A stretch of DNA of 64,000 nt from Herbaspirillum huttiense (GTDB lineage Bacteria > Pseudomonadota > Gammaproteobacteria > Burkholderiales > Burkholderiaceae_D). A program made the translations under genes and the position numbers. Shown here piece by piece: positions 9,282 to 18,473 of the stretch. How positions within the stretch are numbered: position 1 is the stretch's first letter; each line of letters begins with the position of its first letter. The stretch is taken from positions 62,001 through 126,000 of the forward strand of contig NZ_CP037993.1 of assembly GCF_004367745.1 (NCBI RefSeq). The letters run 5' to 3'. The notes under the pieces were generated by a model. It was not told where the DNA came from and ran no database searches. It saw only the letters and a program-made list of their open reading frames with translations.

Positions 9282-10186
9282 ACAAGATCAGGATGATGGG
9301 CGCCCCCACCGACGTGGGCGCCAGCCGCCGTGGTGCCTCCATGGGACCGGCCGCCCTGCGCGTGGCCGAGCTGCAGCGCAGCCTGCAGCAGCATGGACTG
9401 GAAGTGATCGACGGCGGTGACCTGGGCGGTCCGGCCAATCCGCAGCAGCCACCGGTACAGGGCTTGCGCCATCTGGAACAGGTGGTGCAGTGGAACCAGG
9501 CCGTCTTCGATGCCGTATCGGGCAGCCTGGCCGAGGGTGAAGTCCCGCTGCTCATGGGCGGCGACCACGCGCTGGCGGTCGGGTCGATTGCCGCCGTGGC
9601 GCGTCACTGCCGCACCCACGGCAAGGACTTGCGCGTGCTGTGGCTGGATGCCCATGCCGATGCCAACACCAGCCAATCGACGCCAACCGGCAATATCCAC
9701 GGCATGCCGGTGGCCTGTCTGCTGGGCGTGGGGCCCGAAGCGCTGGTGCGGCTGGGGGGCCAGACGCCGGCCATGCAGCCGCAGCAGATCTGCCAGATCG
9801 GCATCCGCAGCGTGGACCGTGAAGAAAAGCGCCACCTGCGCGAGCTGGGCGTGCGTGTCTTCGACATGCGCCACATCGATGAATACGGCATGCGCGCCAC
9901 CATGCAGGAGGCGCTGGCGGGCATGGGCCCGGAGACCCATCTGCACGTGAGTTTCGATGTGGATTTCCTCGATGCCGCGCTGGCACCAGGTGTGGGCACG
10001 GCGGTGCTGGGCGGCCCGACCTATCGCGAAGCCCAGCTGTGCATGGAGATGATTGCCGATACCGGCCGCCTCGCTTCACTGGATGTGATGGAACTCAATC
10101 CGGCCTGCGACGTGCGCAACCAGACGGCGGAGGTGGTGGTGGACCTGGTCGAAAGTTTGTTCGGGAAATCCACACTGATTCGCTGA
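9278..10186 (+). CDS. rocF: Arginase
   Basis: Binuclear manganese hydrolase (302 residues) splitting arginine into ornithine and urea. The three metal-binding motifs are present: GGDHALAVGS, DAHADANT and SFDVDFLDA (residues about 95-105, 125-132 and 225-235). Translationally coupled to ornithine cyclodeaminase, so ornithine is passed on to proline. Followed by a basic amino-acid ABC transporter in the same direction. Length and motifs fit classical bacterial arginase rather than agmatinase, though the two families are related. Confidence 0.92.
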   Translation: MNKIRMMGAPTDVGASRRGASMGPAALRVAELQRSLQQHGLEVIDGGDLGGPANPQQPPVQGLRHLEQVVQWNQAVFDAVSGSLAEGEVPLLMGGDHALAVGSIAAVARHCRTHGKDLRVLWLDAHADANTSQSTPTGNIHGMPVACLLGVGPEALVRLGGQTPAMQPQQICQIGIRSVDREEKRHLRELGVRVFDMRHIDEYGMRATMQEALAGMGPETHLHVSFDVDFLDAALAPGVGTAVLGGPTYREAQLCMEMIADTGRLASLDVMELNPACDVRNQTAEVVVDLVESLFGKSTLIR

Positions 10187-10398
10187 GTTTGGCCGACGCC
10201 TCTCATTGCATGCAATTGGAGGTTGAAGGATTGCGGGCAATGCCCGATCATTCAGGGTTTTGTAGCGTCCAGCGCGCGGAAGCAGGTTATTCACCTTGTA
10301 TTCCCGCGTGCCGGGAAGCACTCGCACGCCGGGGGCGACAGCGGGGTGCGCACGCATCTTGCTCTCCCGGATTACTCCTCCGTCAGAAAGAAGTCATC

Positions 10399-11178
10399 AT
10401 GTCCTTCAAGAAATTGTTCATCGGCGCCGCCAGCGCGCTGGCCCTGTCCTGTGCTGCCGCCAGCACCTTCGCAGCTGACCAGACCTACGTGGTCGGCGCC
10501 GGCGGTACCTACCGCCCCTTCGAATTCGAAACCCCGAAGAAGGAACTGGTCGGCTTCGACATCGACCTGATCAAGGCCATCTCGCAAGCCTCCAACTTCA
10601 AGATCCAGCTGGTGAGCACGCCCTGGGAAGGCATCTTCGCCACCCTCGGCCAAGGCGACCGCGACATCATCATCTCCGGCATCACCATCACCGACAAGCG
10701 CGCCCAGATGGTCGACTTCTCGCTGCCCTACTTCCCGGCCGAACAAGTCATCATCACCAACGCCGATGCCAAGATCGCCTCGCTGGCCGACCTGAAGAAG
10801 ACGCAAGTGGCCGTGGTCAACTCCACCGCCGGTGACATCGTGGTCTCCGAAGAGCTGGGCAAGGCCAGCACCGCCATCCACCGCTTCGACAACACCGTGC
10901 TGATGCTGGAAGAACTGTATCGCGGCGGCGTTGATGCGGCCGTGGGCGATGTGGGCGTGATCAAGTTCTACATCAAGAGCCATCCCGAGAAGAAATTCAA
11001 GGTCGTCGGTGACACCAAGTTCGTGCGCCAGTACTTCGGCATCGCCGTCAAGAAGGGCAACAAGGAACTGCTGGACAAGATCAACGCCGGCCTGAAGCAG
11101 ATCGTCGCCGATGGCACCTACGCCAAGATCTACAAGACCTGGTTCGACGGCGAAGTGCCGACCCTGCCGCTGAAGTAA
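10399..11178 (+). CDS. Amino-acid ABC transporter substrate-binding protein (probably basic amino acids)
   Basis: Periplasmic binding protein of the HisJ/ArtJ family (259 residues). The signal peptide ends near TFAADQ (about residue 24). Landmarks are GTYRPFEF, the GFDIDL turn and DIIISGITIT. The start is the internal ATG giving MSFKKLF; the open frame extends upstream but the extra residues look non-coding. It lies behind the arginine/ornithine catabolic genes and ahead of its own permease and ATPase, so arginine, lysine or ornithine is the likely ligand. The 210-base gap before it may hold its own promoter. Confidence 0.9.
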   Translation: MSFKKLFIGAASALALSCAAASTFAADQTYVVGAGGTYRPFEFETPKKELVGFDIDLIKAISQASNFKIQLVSTPWEGIFATLGQGDRDIIISGITITDKRAQMVDFSLPYFPAEQVIITNADAKIASLADLKKTQVAVVNSTAGDIVVSEELGKASTAIHRFDNTVLMLEELYRGGVDAAVGDVGVIKFYIKSHPEKKFKVVGDTKFVRQYFGIAVKKGNKELLDKINAGLKQIVADGTYAKIYKTWFDGEVPTLPLK

Positions 11179-11188
11179 TCCTTCCGGC

Positions 11189-11208
11189 CCCGGCCCCTGG
11201 TGGCCGGG
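11189..11208 (+). other. Stem-loop between binding-protein and permease genes
   Basis: CCCGGCC pairs with GGCCGGG around a six-base loop, 10 bases after the binding-protein stop. No T tract follows. Hairpins at this place in ABC operons commonly stabilise the upstream mRNA and lower permease expression; that role is inferred here. Confidence 0.5.
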
Positions 11209-11318
11209 CGCCTGCCTGAGCGCCGCTCCGCCGGGGTGCGGGGCGCTGCCTGTCCTGCTTGTTCCGCGTTTTCCGCGTTCCCTGCTTTTCTTAACCTCTC
11301 CGTTTGAACGGATTCATC

Positions 11319-12071
11319 ATGCATTCCTTCTTCCAATGGGAAATCATCGGCGAATACGCGCCGCTGTTCGTCGAAGGCACCTGGATGACCTTGAAGGCCG
11401 CGATCATCTGCGTGATCGCCGGCACCTGCTGGGGCCTGGTGCTGGGCGTGGGCCGCCTGGCCGAGGCACGCCATGGTTTCTGGAAATATTTCCTGTGCTA
11501 CTGCGTGCAGTGGCCGATTCGCTTCTATGTCAGCTTCCTGCGCGGCACACCCTTGTTCGTGCAGATCCTGCTGATCCACTTTGCGCTCATGCCGATGCTG
11601 ATCAACCCCAGCGGCGGCCTGATCCTCTCGGGTGACCTGGCGCGCGAGATCCGCTCGCACTACGGGGCCTTCGCTTCGGCGGTGCTGGCCATCACGCTCA
11701 ACTCGGGTGCATATGTGTCGGAAATTTTCCGCGCCGGCATCCAGTCCATCGACCGTGGCCAGAGCGAAGCTTCGCGCTCGCTGGGCATGAGCTACCTGGG
11801 CACGCTGCGCCGCGTGGTGCTGCCGCAGGCCTTCCGCCGCATGCTGCCGCCGCTGGGCAACAATGCGATTGCCATCGTCAAGGATTCCTCGCTGGCTTCG
11901 GCCATCGGCCTGGCTGAACTGGCCTATGCGGCGCGTACCGTCTCCGGTGCCTATGCGCGCTATTGGGAGCCGTACCTGACCATCTCGGTGATTTACTGGG
12001 TCATCACGCTGGCGCTGGCGGCGCTGGTACGCCATCTGGAAGCACGTTACGGCAAGGGAGATGCACGATGA
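11319..12071 (+). CDS. Amino-acid ABC transporter permease
   Basis: HisM/ArtM-type inner-membrane permease (250 residues) with about five membrane segments. The conserved loop [20 protein letters not shown] (about residues 147-166) contacts the ATPase. The ATG giving MHSFFQWE is preferred to a TTG five codons upstream. The stop overlaps the start of the ATPase gene (ATGA). One permease gene is present, so it probably acts as a homodimer. Confidence 0.9.
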   Translation: MHSFFQWEIIGEYAPLFVEGTWMTLKAAIICVIAGTCWGLVLGVGRLAEARHGFWKYFLCYCVQWPIRFYVSFLRGTPLFVQILLIHFALMPMLINPSGGLILSGDLAREIRSHYGAFASAVLAITLNSGAYVSEIFRAGIQSIDRGQSEASRSLGMSYLGTLRRVVLPQAFRRMLPPLGNNAIAIVKDSSLASAIGLAELAYAARTVSGAYARYWEPYLTISVIYWVITLALAALVRHLEARYGKGDAR

Positions 12072-12799
12072 GCACGATGATCAAGGTCAATCAACTGCAG
12101 AAGCGATTCGGCCAGGCGCACATCCTGCGCGGCATCGATTGCGAGATCCACGCGCGTGAAGTGGTGTGCGTGATCGGGCCCTCGGGCTCGGGCAAGAGCA
12201 CCTTCCTGCGCTGCCTCAACGGGCTGGAAGAAGTCAGCGATGGCGACATCTTCATCGAAGGCGTCAAGCTCAATGACCCCAAGGTCAACCTCAATGCCTT
12301 GCGCGCGGAGTTGGGCATGGTATTCCAGCGCTTCAACCTGTTCCCGCACATGACGGTGCTGGAAAACCTGATCATGGCGCCCATGCAGGTCCGGAAGCTG
12401 TCACGCCGCGACGCGGTCCTGGTGGCCGAGAAGCTGCTGCAGAAGGTCGGTCTGCTGGACAAGATCGATGCCTTCCCCAACCAGCTTTCCGGCGGCCAGC
12501 AGCAGCGCGTGGCGATTGCCCGTGCACTGGCCATGGAACCGAAGGTGATGCTGTTCGATGAACCCACTTCCGCGCTGGATCCGGAACTGGTGGGCGAAGT
12601 GCTGACCGTCATGAAGCAGCTGGCCGAAGAAGGCATGACCATGGTGGTGGTCACGCACGAGATGGGTTTTGCGCGTGAAGTGGCGGACCGGGTCTTCTTC
12701 ATCGACCAGGGCGTCATCATGGAAGAAGGGCCGCCGCAGCAGGTGCTGGGTGAACCGGTCCATGAGCGCACGCGCGATTTCCTGCGCAAGGTGCTGTAA
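12068..12799 (+). CDS. Amino-acid ABC transporter ATP-binding protein
   Basis: GlnQ/HisP-type ATPase (243 residues) driving the adjacent permease. Walker [10 protein letters not shown], signature [15 protein letters not shown], Walker [17 protein letters not shown] and the switch histidine in VVTHEM are complete. Start overlaps the permease stop; longer in-frame extensions lie inside the permease gene. Last gene of the operon, followed by a terminator. Confidence 0.95.
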   Translation: MSTMIKVNQLQKRFGQAHILRGIDCEIHAREVVCVIGPSGSGKSTFLRCLNGLEEVSDGDIFIEGVKLNDPKVNLNALRAELGMVFQRFNLFPHMTVLENLIMAPMQVRKLSRRDAVLVAEKLLQKVGLLDKIDAFPNQLSGGQQQRVAIARALAMEPKVMLFDEPTSALDPELVGEVLTVMKQLAEEGMTMVVVTHEMGFAREVADRVFFIDQGVIMEEGPPQQVLGEPVHERTRDFLRKVL

Positions 12800-12826
12800 G
12801 CCATCACGCAGTACGCCGCAAACGAG

Positions 12827-12853
12827 AACGCCGGGAGCAATCCCGGCGTTTTT
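12827..12853 (+). terminator. Terminator after the amino-acid ABC operon
   Basis: Perfect 10-bp stem AACGCCGGGA / TCCCGGCGTT closing a GCAA tetraloop, followed by TTT. It lies between the convergent ATPase and DMT-transporter genes and may act in both directions. Confidence 0.85.
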
Positions 12854-12863
12854 CGTTGCAGGC

Positions 12864-13709
12864 TCAGTGATGCGCCCCAAGCACGATGGCTCCTGCCGCA
12901 ATGACCGCACAGGACAGCACCCGCCGCAGCGTCAGCTTCTCGCCCAGGAACAGCGTGCCGATCAGGAGCGCAAACAGCACGGAGGTCTCACGCAGCGCCG
13001 AGACCATGCCCATGGGGGCGAGCGTCACGGCCCAGATCACGATGCCATAGGCCAGCAGCGACATCACGCCGCCCGCCAATCCGATCCAGGTGTCCTTGTG
13101 CGAGAGCACCACCGGCGAGCGTCCATGCTTGTACTGGTAGAGCAGGGCCAGCGGGATGCTGTCGGCGACGAACAGCCAGCCCGCATAGGCGATGGCGTCG
13201 CCCGCCAGCCGCGCGCCGATGCCGTCGGTGATGGTATAGGCCGCGATGAAGGCTCCGGTCGCCAGGGCTGCCAACGGGCCGGACAGGTGCTCGCGCCGGC
13301 GCATGGCGCGCAGGTTGGCCAGGCTGACGATGCCCAGCGAGACCAGGGCGATGCCGATCACCGTATAGATGCCCAACTGCTCGCCTGCAAAGACCGCCGC
13401 CCCCAGCGCCACCAGCAAGGGTGAGGAGCCGCGCGCAATCGGATAGGACTGGCCGAAGTCGCCAATGCGGTAGGCGCGGATCAGGAACAGGTTGTAGCCG
13501 GTGTGCAGCAGGCCCGAGAGCAGGATGTAGAACCAGCTCTCCGCTTGCGGCCACGGTCGCCACAGCACCAGCGGGATCGCGCCCAGCCCCGCGCCCAGGG
13601 TCATGAGCGAGAGTGACGCCAGGCGGTCGTGGCTGCTCTTGAGCAGGGCGTTCCAGGAAGCGTGCAGCAGCGCAGCGGCCAGGACCAGGGCGATGACGGA
13701 GAGCGTCAT
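12864..13709 (-). CDS. EamA/DMT-family transporter
   Basis: Inner-membrane drug/metabolite transporter-type protein (281 residues) with about ten hydrophobic segments made of two EamA repeats. The start giving MTLSVIALVLAAALLHASWNA fits a transporter beginning directly with its first membrane segment; it overlaps the stop of the upstream TrmB-like gene by four bases. The longer frame upstream lies within that gene. Substrate unknown. Confidence 0.85.
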   Translation of the reverse strand: MTLSVIALVLAAALLHASWNALLKSSHDRLASLSLMTLGAGLGAIPLVLWRPWPQAESWFYILLSGLLHTGYNLFLIRAYRIGDFGQSYPIARGSSPLLVALGAAVFAGEQLGIYTVIGIALVSLGIVSLANLRAMRRREHLSGPLAALATGAFIAAYTITDGIGARLAGDAIAYAGWLFVADSIPLALLYQYKHGRSPVVLSHKDTWIGLAGGVMSLLAYGIVIWAVTLAPMGMVSALRETSVLFALLIGTLFLGEKLTLRRVLSCAVIAAGAIVLGAHH

Positions 13710-14431
13710 GCGCGGCGGCCAATCAGTGCCTGCGCATCCAGATCGGCCAGGACGCGCCACAGCGTGTGGCCTGAGGCGAGATATTTGCGCTCGAAGGGCG
13801 TGATGGGCTGATCGGATTGCCAGGCTTCGGTACGGAAAGTGCCGCCAGATAGCTGGTTCAGGGCCGAAGTGAATTCTTCGACATAAATCTGCCAATTGCT
13901 GCGGCATTCCAGCTGCCCACCCAGCGCCACGATGAAGGGAAACACCGGATGGCCCTGCCAGCGCCGGGCCAGGTGGCCGATCTTGGGCCAGGGATTGGGG
14001 TAGAGCAGGTAGTGTCGCGCCGGACGCAGCCGAGCCTCATGCGCCAGCCGCCAGTAATCGACAAGGTCGGCGCGCACGAAGCAGAGATTCGCCGGTTCCG
14101 GACCATCCCAATGCGTGTTGCGAGCCAGGCGGTCGGCTGACTGGTCAATGCCGATGACGAAATGATCCGGGTATTTCGCCGCCAGGTGCAGCGTCGACAA
14201 GCCCACGCCACAGCCGGTGTCGAGGATCAGCGGCGGCTCGCCCGCGGCGCGCCAGGCCGCCATGCTGGCATCGAAGGCGCGCTGGTTGTAATCGGTGACG
14301 GGTTTGCGGAACGGATGGGCGGGATCGGCGTGGCGCGCCACCAGGGTGGCCAGTTGCTCATGCACGCCGGTCTGGGCGCTGCTGATGGGGGATGAATTCA
14401 CGACAAGGTGGTCAAGGCGGCAAAACGCCAT
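13706..14431 (-). CDS. TrmB-like SAM-dependent methyltransferase
   Basis: Class I methyltransferase of the tRNA guanine-N7 (TrmB, PF02390) family, about 241 residues. The SAM-binding motif LILDTGCGVGLSTLHLA is near residue 70, the acidic strand GIDQS follows, and YPNPWPK stands where TrmB has its FPDPWxK motif. The Asp-to-Asn and His-to-Pro differences suggest a diverged paralog, so tRNA m7G46 activity is not certain. ATG at 14431 chosen; a GTG four codons upstream (14443) is possible, and neither has a clear ribosome binding site. Coupled to the transporter gene downstream. Confidence 0.75.
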   Translation of the reverse strand: MAFCRLDHLVVNSSPISSAQTGVHEQLATLVARHADPAHPFRKPVTDYNQRAFDASMAAWRAAGEPPLILDTGCGVGLSTLHLAAKYPDHFVIGIDQSADRLARNTHWDGPEPANLCFVRADLVDYWRLAHEARLRPARHYLLYPNPWPKIGHLARRWQGHPVFPFIVALGGQLECRSNWQIYVEEFTSALNQLSGGTFRTEAWQSDQPITPFERKYLASGHTLWRVLADLDAQALIGRRA

Positions 14432-14470
14432 TTTAATGGACACCGCGTGCGCGCCGCTGATGGCAAGCTG

Positions 14471-14504
14471 ACCAAAAGAAAACGCCGCGCGGGGGGCGCG
14501 GCGT
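14471..14504 (-). terminator. Terminator after the DUF3567 gene
   Basis: 9-bp stem ACGCCGCGC / GCGCGGCGT with a five-base loop; on the minus strand it is followed by TTTTCTTTT. It lies 33 bases past the DUF3567 stop. Confidence 0.85.
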
Positions 14505-14536
14505 CATTGCCTGTAAAGCGGGAGTGCTTGACCCGA

Positions 14537-14794
14537 TCAGTGCAAGGTCATGGGATGACGCATCATCACGTCGTAACGGCTCAGGAAGTTGTCGATATCG
14601 TCCATGGTGGGTTCGGACGCGATCAGTTCCTGGACATCCTTGCGGAACAGTTCGGCCGCCGGGCCATCGATGTAGATTTCACGCTGGCCGGACTTGTCCA
14701 TGATCTCGTAGCCGCCGAAGCGCAAGGCTTCGTGGTCGGAATCGGCACCGAATTCGACGACGCTGTACTGCTCACTGTTGTAGATCAGGTTCAT
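14537..14794 (-). CDS. DUF3567 family protein
   Basis: Small acidic cytoplasmic protein (85 residues) that I recognise as the betaproteobacterial DUF3567 family by its opening MNLIYNSEQYSVVEFG and the central RFGGYEIMDK segment. Function unknown. Strong Shine-Dalgarno AAGGAG before the ATG and its own terminator indicate a well-expressed single-gene unit. Confidence 0.82.
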   Translation of the reverse strand: MNLIYNSEQYSVVEFGADSDHEALRFGGYEIMDKSGQREIYIDGPAAELFRKDVQELIASEPTMDDIDNFLSRYDVMMRHPMTLH

Positions 14795-15221
14795 AGTGAC
14801 TCCTTATGCTGGAATACTGCTTCGAAAAGGAAGTGGCGCCTTCACCGTAAATTTCAAGACCCTTCACCTGGGCCGCGCCTCGTGTGCATTTCTGCTACTT
14901 CGATACAGCTCCCTCGCGGAACGCCGCGTCGCTTGCGCTCCTGAGTCTGTTGACGGCAGTTTGTCCGAAAAACTTTGATGCCTGCCGTGTTGCCTTTCCG
15001 CATGCACGAAATCTTGCATGTTTCTTCATGATGCACCGTCACCTGCTGAAGATAGATGACAAGCTCGCCTGGAAGTTCATCGCGCTGCAGCAGGCCGGGT
15101 TGCGGCCTGGCAAGCCTCATCACGCCTTCAGCATGCCGCTGTCGGACGTAAAAGAACATCAGGAAATTTCTGACGCCGCCACACCCCTGTGGCGGACTGC
15201 CCCCAAAACGTGATCAGACTA
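14795..15221. other. Intergenic region, no recognisable gene
   Basis: About 430 bases upstream of the DUF3567 gene and downstream of the response-regulator terminator. Open frames of 60-109 codons occur on both strands but lack ribosome binding sites and family resemblance. A hairpin (CCGCCACA/TGTGGCGG, near 15176-15194) is present. No RNA gene recognised. Confidence 0.45.
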
Positions 15222-15254
15222 CCAAAAGAAACGGGACCGCGCTGCGATCCCGTT
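15222..15254 (-). terminator. Terminator after the NtrX-like response regulator
   Basis: AACGGGA / TCCCGTT stem around an 11-base loop; on the minus strand it runs into TCTTTTGG. It lies 26 bases beyond the regulator stop. Confidence 0.75.
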
Positions 15255-15279
15255 GTCTTGTTGTTCATGCCGTGGCTGC

Positions 15280-16029
15280 TCAGTGATTCTTGCGCGCCAG
15301 TTTGCCCGGTTCTACCCCGAGCTGCTTGAGCTTGCGGTAGAGGTGGGTACGTTCCAGGCCGGTACGTTCGGCCACGCGCGTCATGCTGCCGTTTTCGCGC
15401 ACCAGATGGTATTCGAAATAGGCGCGCTCGAAGGCATCGCGGGCTTCGCGCAGCGGCAGGTCGAAGGAGATGTTGGCGGCATTGTCGGCCACCTGTCCGA
15501 AGGGTGTGGCGGCTGGCGTGCCGTGATGCAGCGGTTCGCTGCCCATGGCCGGGGCGTAGGCGGCCACCGGGGCGACGTGTTCGGGGGGGTGCAGGCCGTC
15601 GGCTGCACCATTGGCCACGGCGGCCACCGGGGCCGGGCGATAGCTGGCCGGACGCACCGCTTCGCGGCTGTGTGACAGCCCTTGCTGCACGGCCTTGAGC
15701 AGCTTTTGCAGTGCGATCGGCTTTTCCAGGAAGTTCAGTGCGCCGATGCGAGTGGCCTCGACGGCAGTGTCGATGGTGGCGTGGCCGGACATCATGATGA
15801 CCGGCATGGTCAACAGGCCATCGCGTTGCCATTCCTTCAGGAGCGTGACGCCGTCGGTGTCGGGCATCCAGATATCGAGCAGCACGAGGTCGGGGACTCC
15901 GGCCTGGCGAAGCTCGCGTGCCTGCTGCGCGTTTTCCGCAGTGGTCACGACATGCCCCTCATCGCCCAGAATTTCTGAGAGCAATTCGCGGATACCCATT
16001 TCGTCATCGACGACCAGGATGTTAGCCAT
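15280..16029 (-). CDS. Response regulator, receiver plus Fis-type HTH (NtrX-like without AAA+ domain)
   Basis: 249 residues in two domains. Residues 1-120 are a receiver with the acidic pair DDE at 8-10, phospho-acceptor Asp in LVLLDIWMPD (about 51) and Lys in EKPI. Residues about 205-245 are a Fis-like helix-turn-helix (MTRVAERTGLERTHLYRKLK). The middle is an alanine/proline-rich linker, so the sigma-54-activating AAA+ ATPase of true NtrX is absent. Downstream of an NtrY-like kinase in the same direction. It probably binds DNA on phosphorylation but cannot open sigma-54 promoters itself. Confidence 0.88.
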   Translation of the reverse strand: MANILVVDDEMGIRELLSEILGDEGHVVTTAENAQQARELRQAGVPDLVLLDIWMPDTDGVTLLKEWQRDGLLTMPVIMMSGHATIDTAVEATRIGALNFLEKPIALQKLLKAVQQGLSHSREAVRPASYRPAPVAAVANGAADGLHPPEHVAPVAAYAPAMGSEPLHHGTPAATPFGQVADNAANISFDLPLREARDAFERAYFEYHLVRENGSMTRVAERTGLERTHLYRKLKQLGVEPGKLARKNH

Positions 16030-16196
16030 GTGCTGCTTTCCTCGCTGCTAGTTCATTGTCCAAGTTTTCGATCTTGTTCCGGGCCGGCGCGCTCGACGCG
16101 GCGTTAGCGAGCGTGCCTTGATGAACTGCCGGGTCCCTCCCGGCGACTTGCTGTCGAATCTTGACCCTGGGGACGGTTTCCTGAGAAAACTGTCTC

Positions 16197-18473
16197 TTAA
16201 TCAATAGGTGCTAACTTTACCAGCAAAATTACAATTTTTGCGCCTCGGCCATCGGTCCGATTCTGGATATCGATGCGACCGCCATGTTCCTCGACGATTT
16301 TCTTGACCATCGCCAGTCCCAGGCCGGTCCCTCTGGCCTTGGAAGTGACGTAGGGTTCGAAGGCACGCGCCAGGATGGTCGGCGAGAAACCGGGACCGTT
16401 ATCCATGATCGACAAACGCACGGCCGGCCGGCGCTGGCCGTCGGTGCCGGCGATGTCGATCTGTTCGGTCAGCACGTCGATGCGCGGCGCGCTTTGGCCG
16501 TCATCGGTCACGGCATCTTGGGCATTCTGCAGCAGGTTGTGGATGACCTGGCGCATCTGGGTGGCGTCGCCCATGACCTTGCTCATTTCCGGGGCCAGGC
16601 GCGCGTGGATCACGTCGCGGCCATCGCCGGCCAGGTAGAGGTTGAGGATTTCCTCGATCAGGGCATTCAGATCGAGCGCCACCGGCTTGGCCGGCGGGGT
16701 CTTGGCGTAGTCGCGGAAGTCGTCGACCATGCGCTTCATGGCCGTGACCTGGTTGACGATGGTGGTGGTGCCCTTGTCCAGGATGGCGGCATCGGCCGGC
16801 ATGAGCTTGTCGGCCAGGCGATGCTGCAGGCGTTCGGCGGAGAGCTGGATGGGTGTCAGCGGATTCTTGATCTCGTGCGCCAGGCGGCGCGCCACCTCAC
16901 CCCACGCAATCGAGCGCTGGGCCGAGATGACGTTGCTGATGTCATCGAACACCACCACGTAGCCGACGCCGTTTTCCACCGGCAGGTGCGAGCCACGCGC
17001 CAGCAAGGTCAGCTTGTCATGGTCGGGCTTGCCGCCTTGCTCGTCACCGGCATCCAGCACCGCGCCAGGCTGGCGCGACAGTTCGAACTGCCGCTGCCAG
17101 TGCAGGCCGTCGGCCCCTTCGCTGCTGTGCTGGGCCAGCTGTTCGGAGAAGGCGCGGATGACGGCTTGGGCAAACGGTGCCTGGCTGTCGATGGTTTGCA
17201 GCGGCGTGCCGATGTTGGCCGAGAAGTCGTAGCCCAGGATGCGGCGCACCGAATCGTTGGCGCTGACGATGTTGAATTGCCCGTCCAGCACCATCACCCC
17301 GGCCGACATGTTGGCCAGCACCGATTCCAGATAGGCCTTGGCGTTTTCCAGTTCGGCCCGGTTCTTTTCGACCGAGGTGCGCGCTTCCAGCAGCTGGCGC
17401 GTCATGGTGTTGAAGGATTGGGTCAGCGTGCCCAGCTCATCCGAGGTACTGACGATGGGGCGCGGCGAGAGGTTGCCTTCGGCCACCGCCTTGGTACCTT
17501 CGGCCAGCAGCAGCAGTGGCTTGGCGAGGTCGCTGGCGATCAGGAAAGCGCTGGCGATGGCGGCGAAAATGGCCAGCAGCAGGGTCAGGGTCAGCGTCAC
17601 CAGATAGATCTTGCGCAGCCCCGAGCGCGACACGGAACGTTGCTGGTACTCGTTGTAGGCCAGGCGCAGCGTCTCGGCATTGGTGGCCAGGTAATCCGGG
17701 ACCGGCTGCAGGATCTGCAGGTAGCGCGTTTCATTCTGCAGCGACAATCCGCGGCTGGGAGCCGGGACCAGCACCACCACGTGCAGCCGCAGGTTGCCGT
17801 CGGTATCGGAGCCGCTGGGGGGGCGGGTGTCATCGCTTTCCACCGCCGAGAAGGCACGCGAGACCCGCGCCTGGCGCATCGCCTGGCTGCTGGGCAGGAT
17901 GGGCGTGAGCGAGCCGATGGAGCCGCCGACCGTACTCATCACCTGGCCATTGGCGTTGACGATGGTAATCTCCATGTTCTGGTCGCGCTGGCGCGAAAGG
18001 TAGGTCACCTGTTCGGAGTCGCTCATGTCGGAGAGCTCCTGAGCCATGCCGCGCGCGCGCGAGACCAGGTCCGACAGCGAGGAGTCCAGCGCATTGCGGC
18101 CCAGGTTCAGGCCCGATTCCAGCGCCGCTTCCATGCGCACGTCGAACCAGGATTCGATGGAGCGCGACACGAACTGCACCGACATCAGATAGATCACCGC
18201 CCCCGGCACGATGCCCACCAGGGCAAACATCAGCACCAGCCGCGCCAGCAGCTTGGAACCGAACTTGCCGCGCCGGTAGCGTTTGTAGAGCCGGCCCAGC
18301 AGCAGCAGCACCAGGCCCAGCAGCGAAATGGCCGCCAGGCCGTTGAGGAACAGCAGCCACGGATAGTGCTGCTCGAAGAGGGCGGAATTCTCGGAGGCCG
18401 ACGCCAGCAGGAACAGCAGGACACTGATGACGCCCCCGCCGACCACCAGCAGATAGCGTAAGGTGCGGCTCAT
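16197..18473 (-). CDS. NtrY-like sensor histidine kinase
   Basis: Membrane histidine kinase (758 residues). There are transmembrane segments near the N-terminus and around residue 300, flanking an extracytoplasmic sensor; then HAMP (about 320-375), PAS (about 385-490), the dimerisation/phosphorylation domain with His in LAHEIKNPLTPIQLSAERLQ, and a catalytic ATPase domain with NGPGFSP and GTGLGLAMVKK. Upstream it is coupled (ATGA) to the DUF4390 gene; the cognate regulator follows after 167 bases. The order rsmB-DUF4390-ntrY-ntrX is a common betaproteobacterial arrangement, from general knowledge. Confidence 0.9.
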   Translation of the reverse strand: MSRTLRYLLVVGGGVISVLLFLLASASENSALFEQHYPWLLFLNGLAAISLLGLVLLLLGRLYKRYRRGKFGSKLLARLVLMFALVGIVPGAVIYLMSVQFVSRSIESWFDVRMEAALESGLNLGRNALDSSLSDLVSRARGMAQELSDMSDSEQVTYLSRQRDQNMEITIVNANGQVMSTVGGSIGSLTPILPSSQAMRQARVSRAFSAVESDDTRPPSGSDTDGNLRLHVVVLVPAPSRGLSLQNETRYLQILQPVPDYLATNAETLRLAYNEYQQRSVSRSGLRKIYLVTLTLTLLLAIFAAIASAFLIASDLAKPLLLLAEGTKAVAEGNLSPRPIVSTSDELGTLTQSFNTMTRQLLEARTSVEKNRAELENAKAYLESVLANMSAGVMVLDGQFNIVSANDSVRRILGYDFSANIGTPLQTIDSQAPFAQAVIRAFSEQLAQHSSEGADGLHWQRQFELSRQPGAVLDAGDEQGGKPDHDKLTLLARGSHLPVENGVGYVVVFDDISNVISAQRSIAWGEVARRLAHEIKNPLTPIQLSAERLQHRLADKLMPADAAILDKGTTTIVNQVTAMKRMVDDFRDYAKTPPAKPVALDLNALIEEILNLYLAGDGRDVIHARLAPEMSKVMGDATQMRQVIHNLLQNAQDAVTDDGQSAPRIDVLTEQIDIAGTDGQRRPAVRLSIMDNGPGFSPTILARAFEPYVTSKARGTGLGLAMVKKIVEEHGGRIDIQNRTDGRGAKIVILLVKLAPID

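Noticed and set aside
16022-16204. 60-codon frame between kinase and response regulator
   Set aside because: Starts at a TTG inside the kinase stop region without a ribosome binding site and shows no recognisable sequence; treated as spacer.
16284-18461. 725-codon open frame on the plus strand opposite the NtrY-like kinase
   Set aside because: High-GC antisense shadow: its composition is dominated by H, R, G, Q and A, it has no ribosome binding site or motif, and the kinase on the other strand has complete domains.
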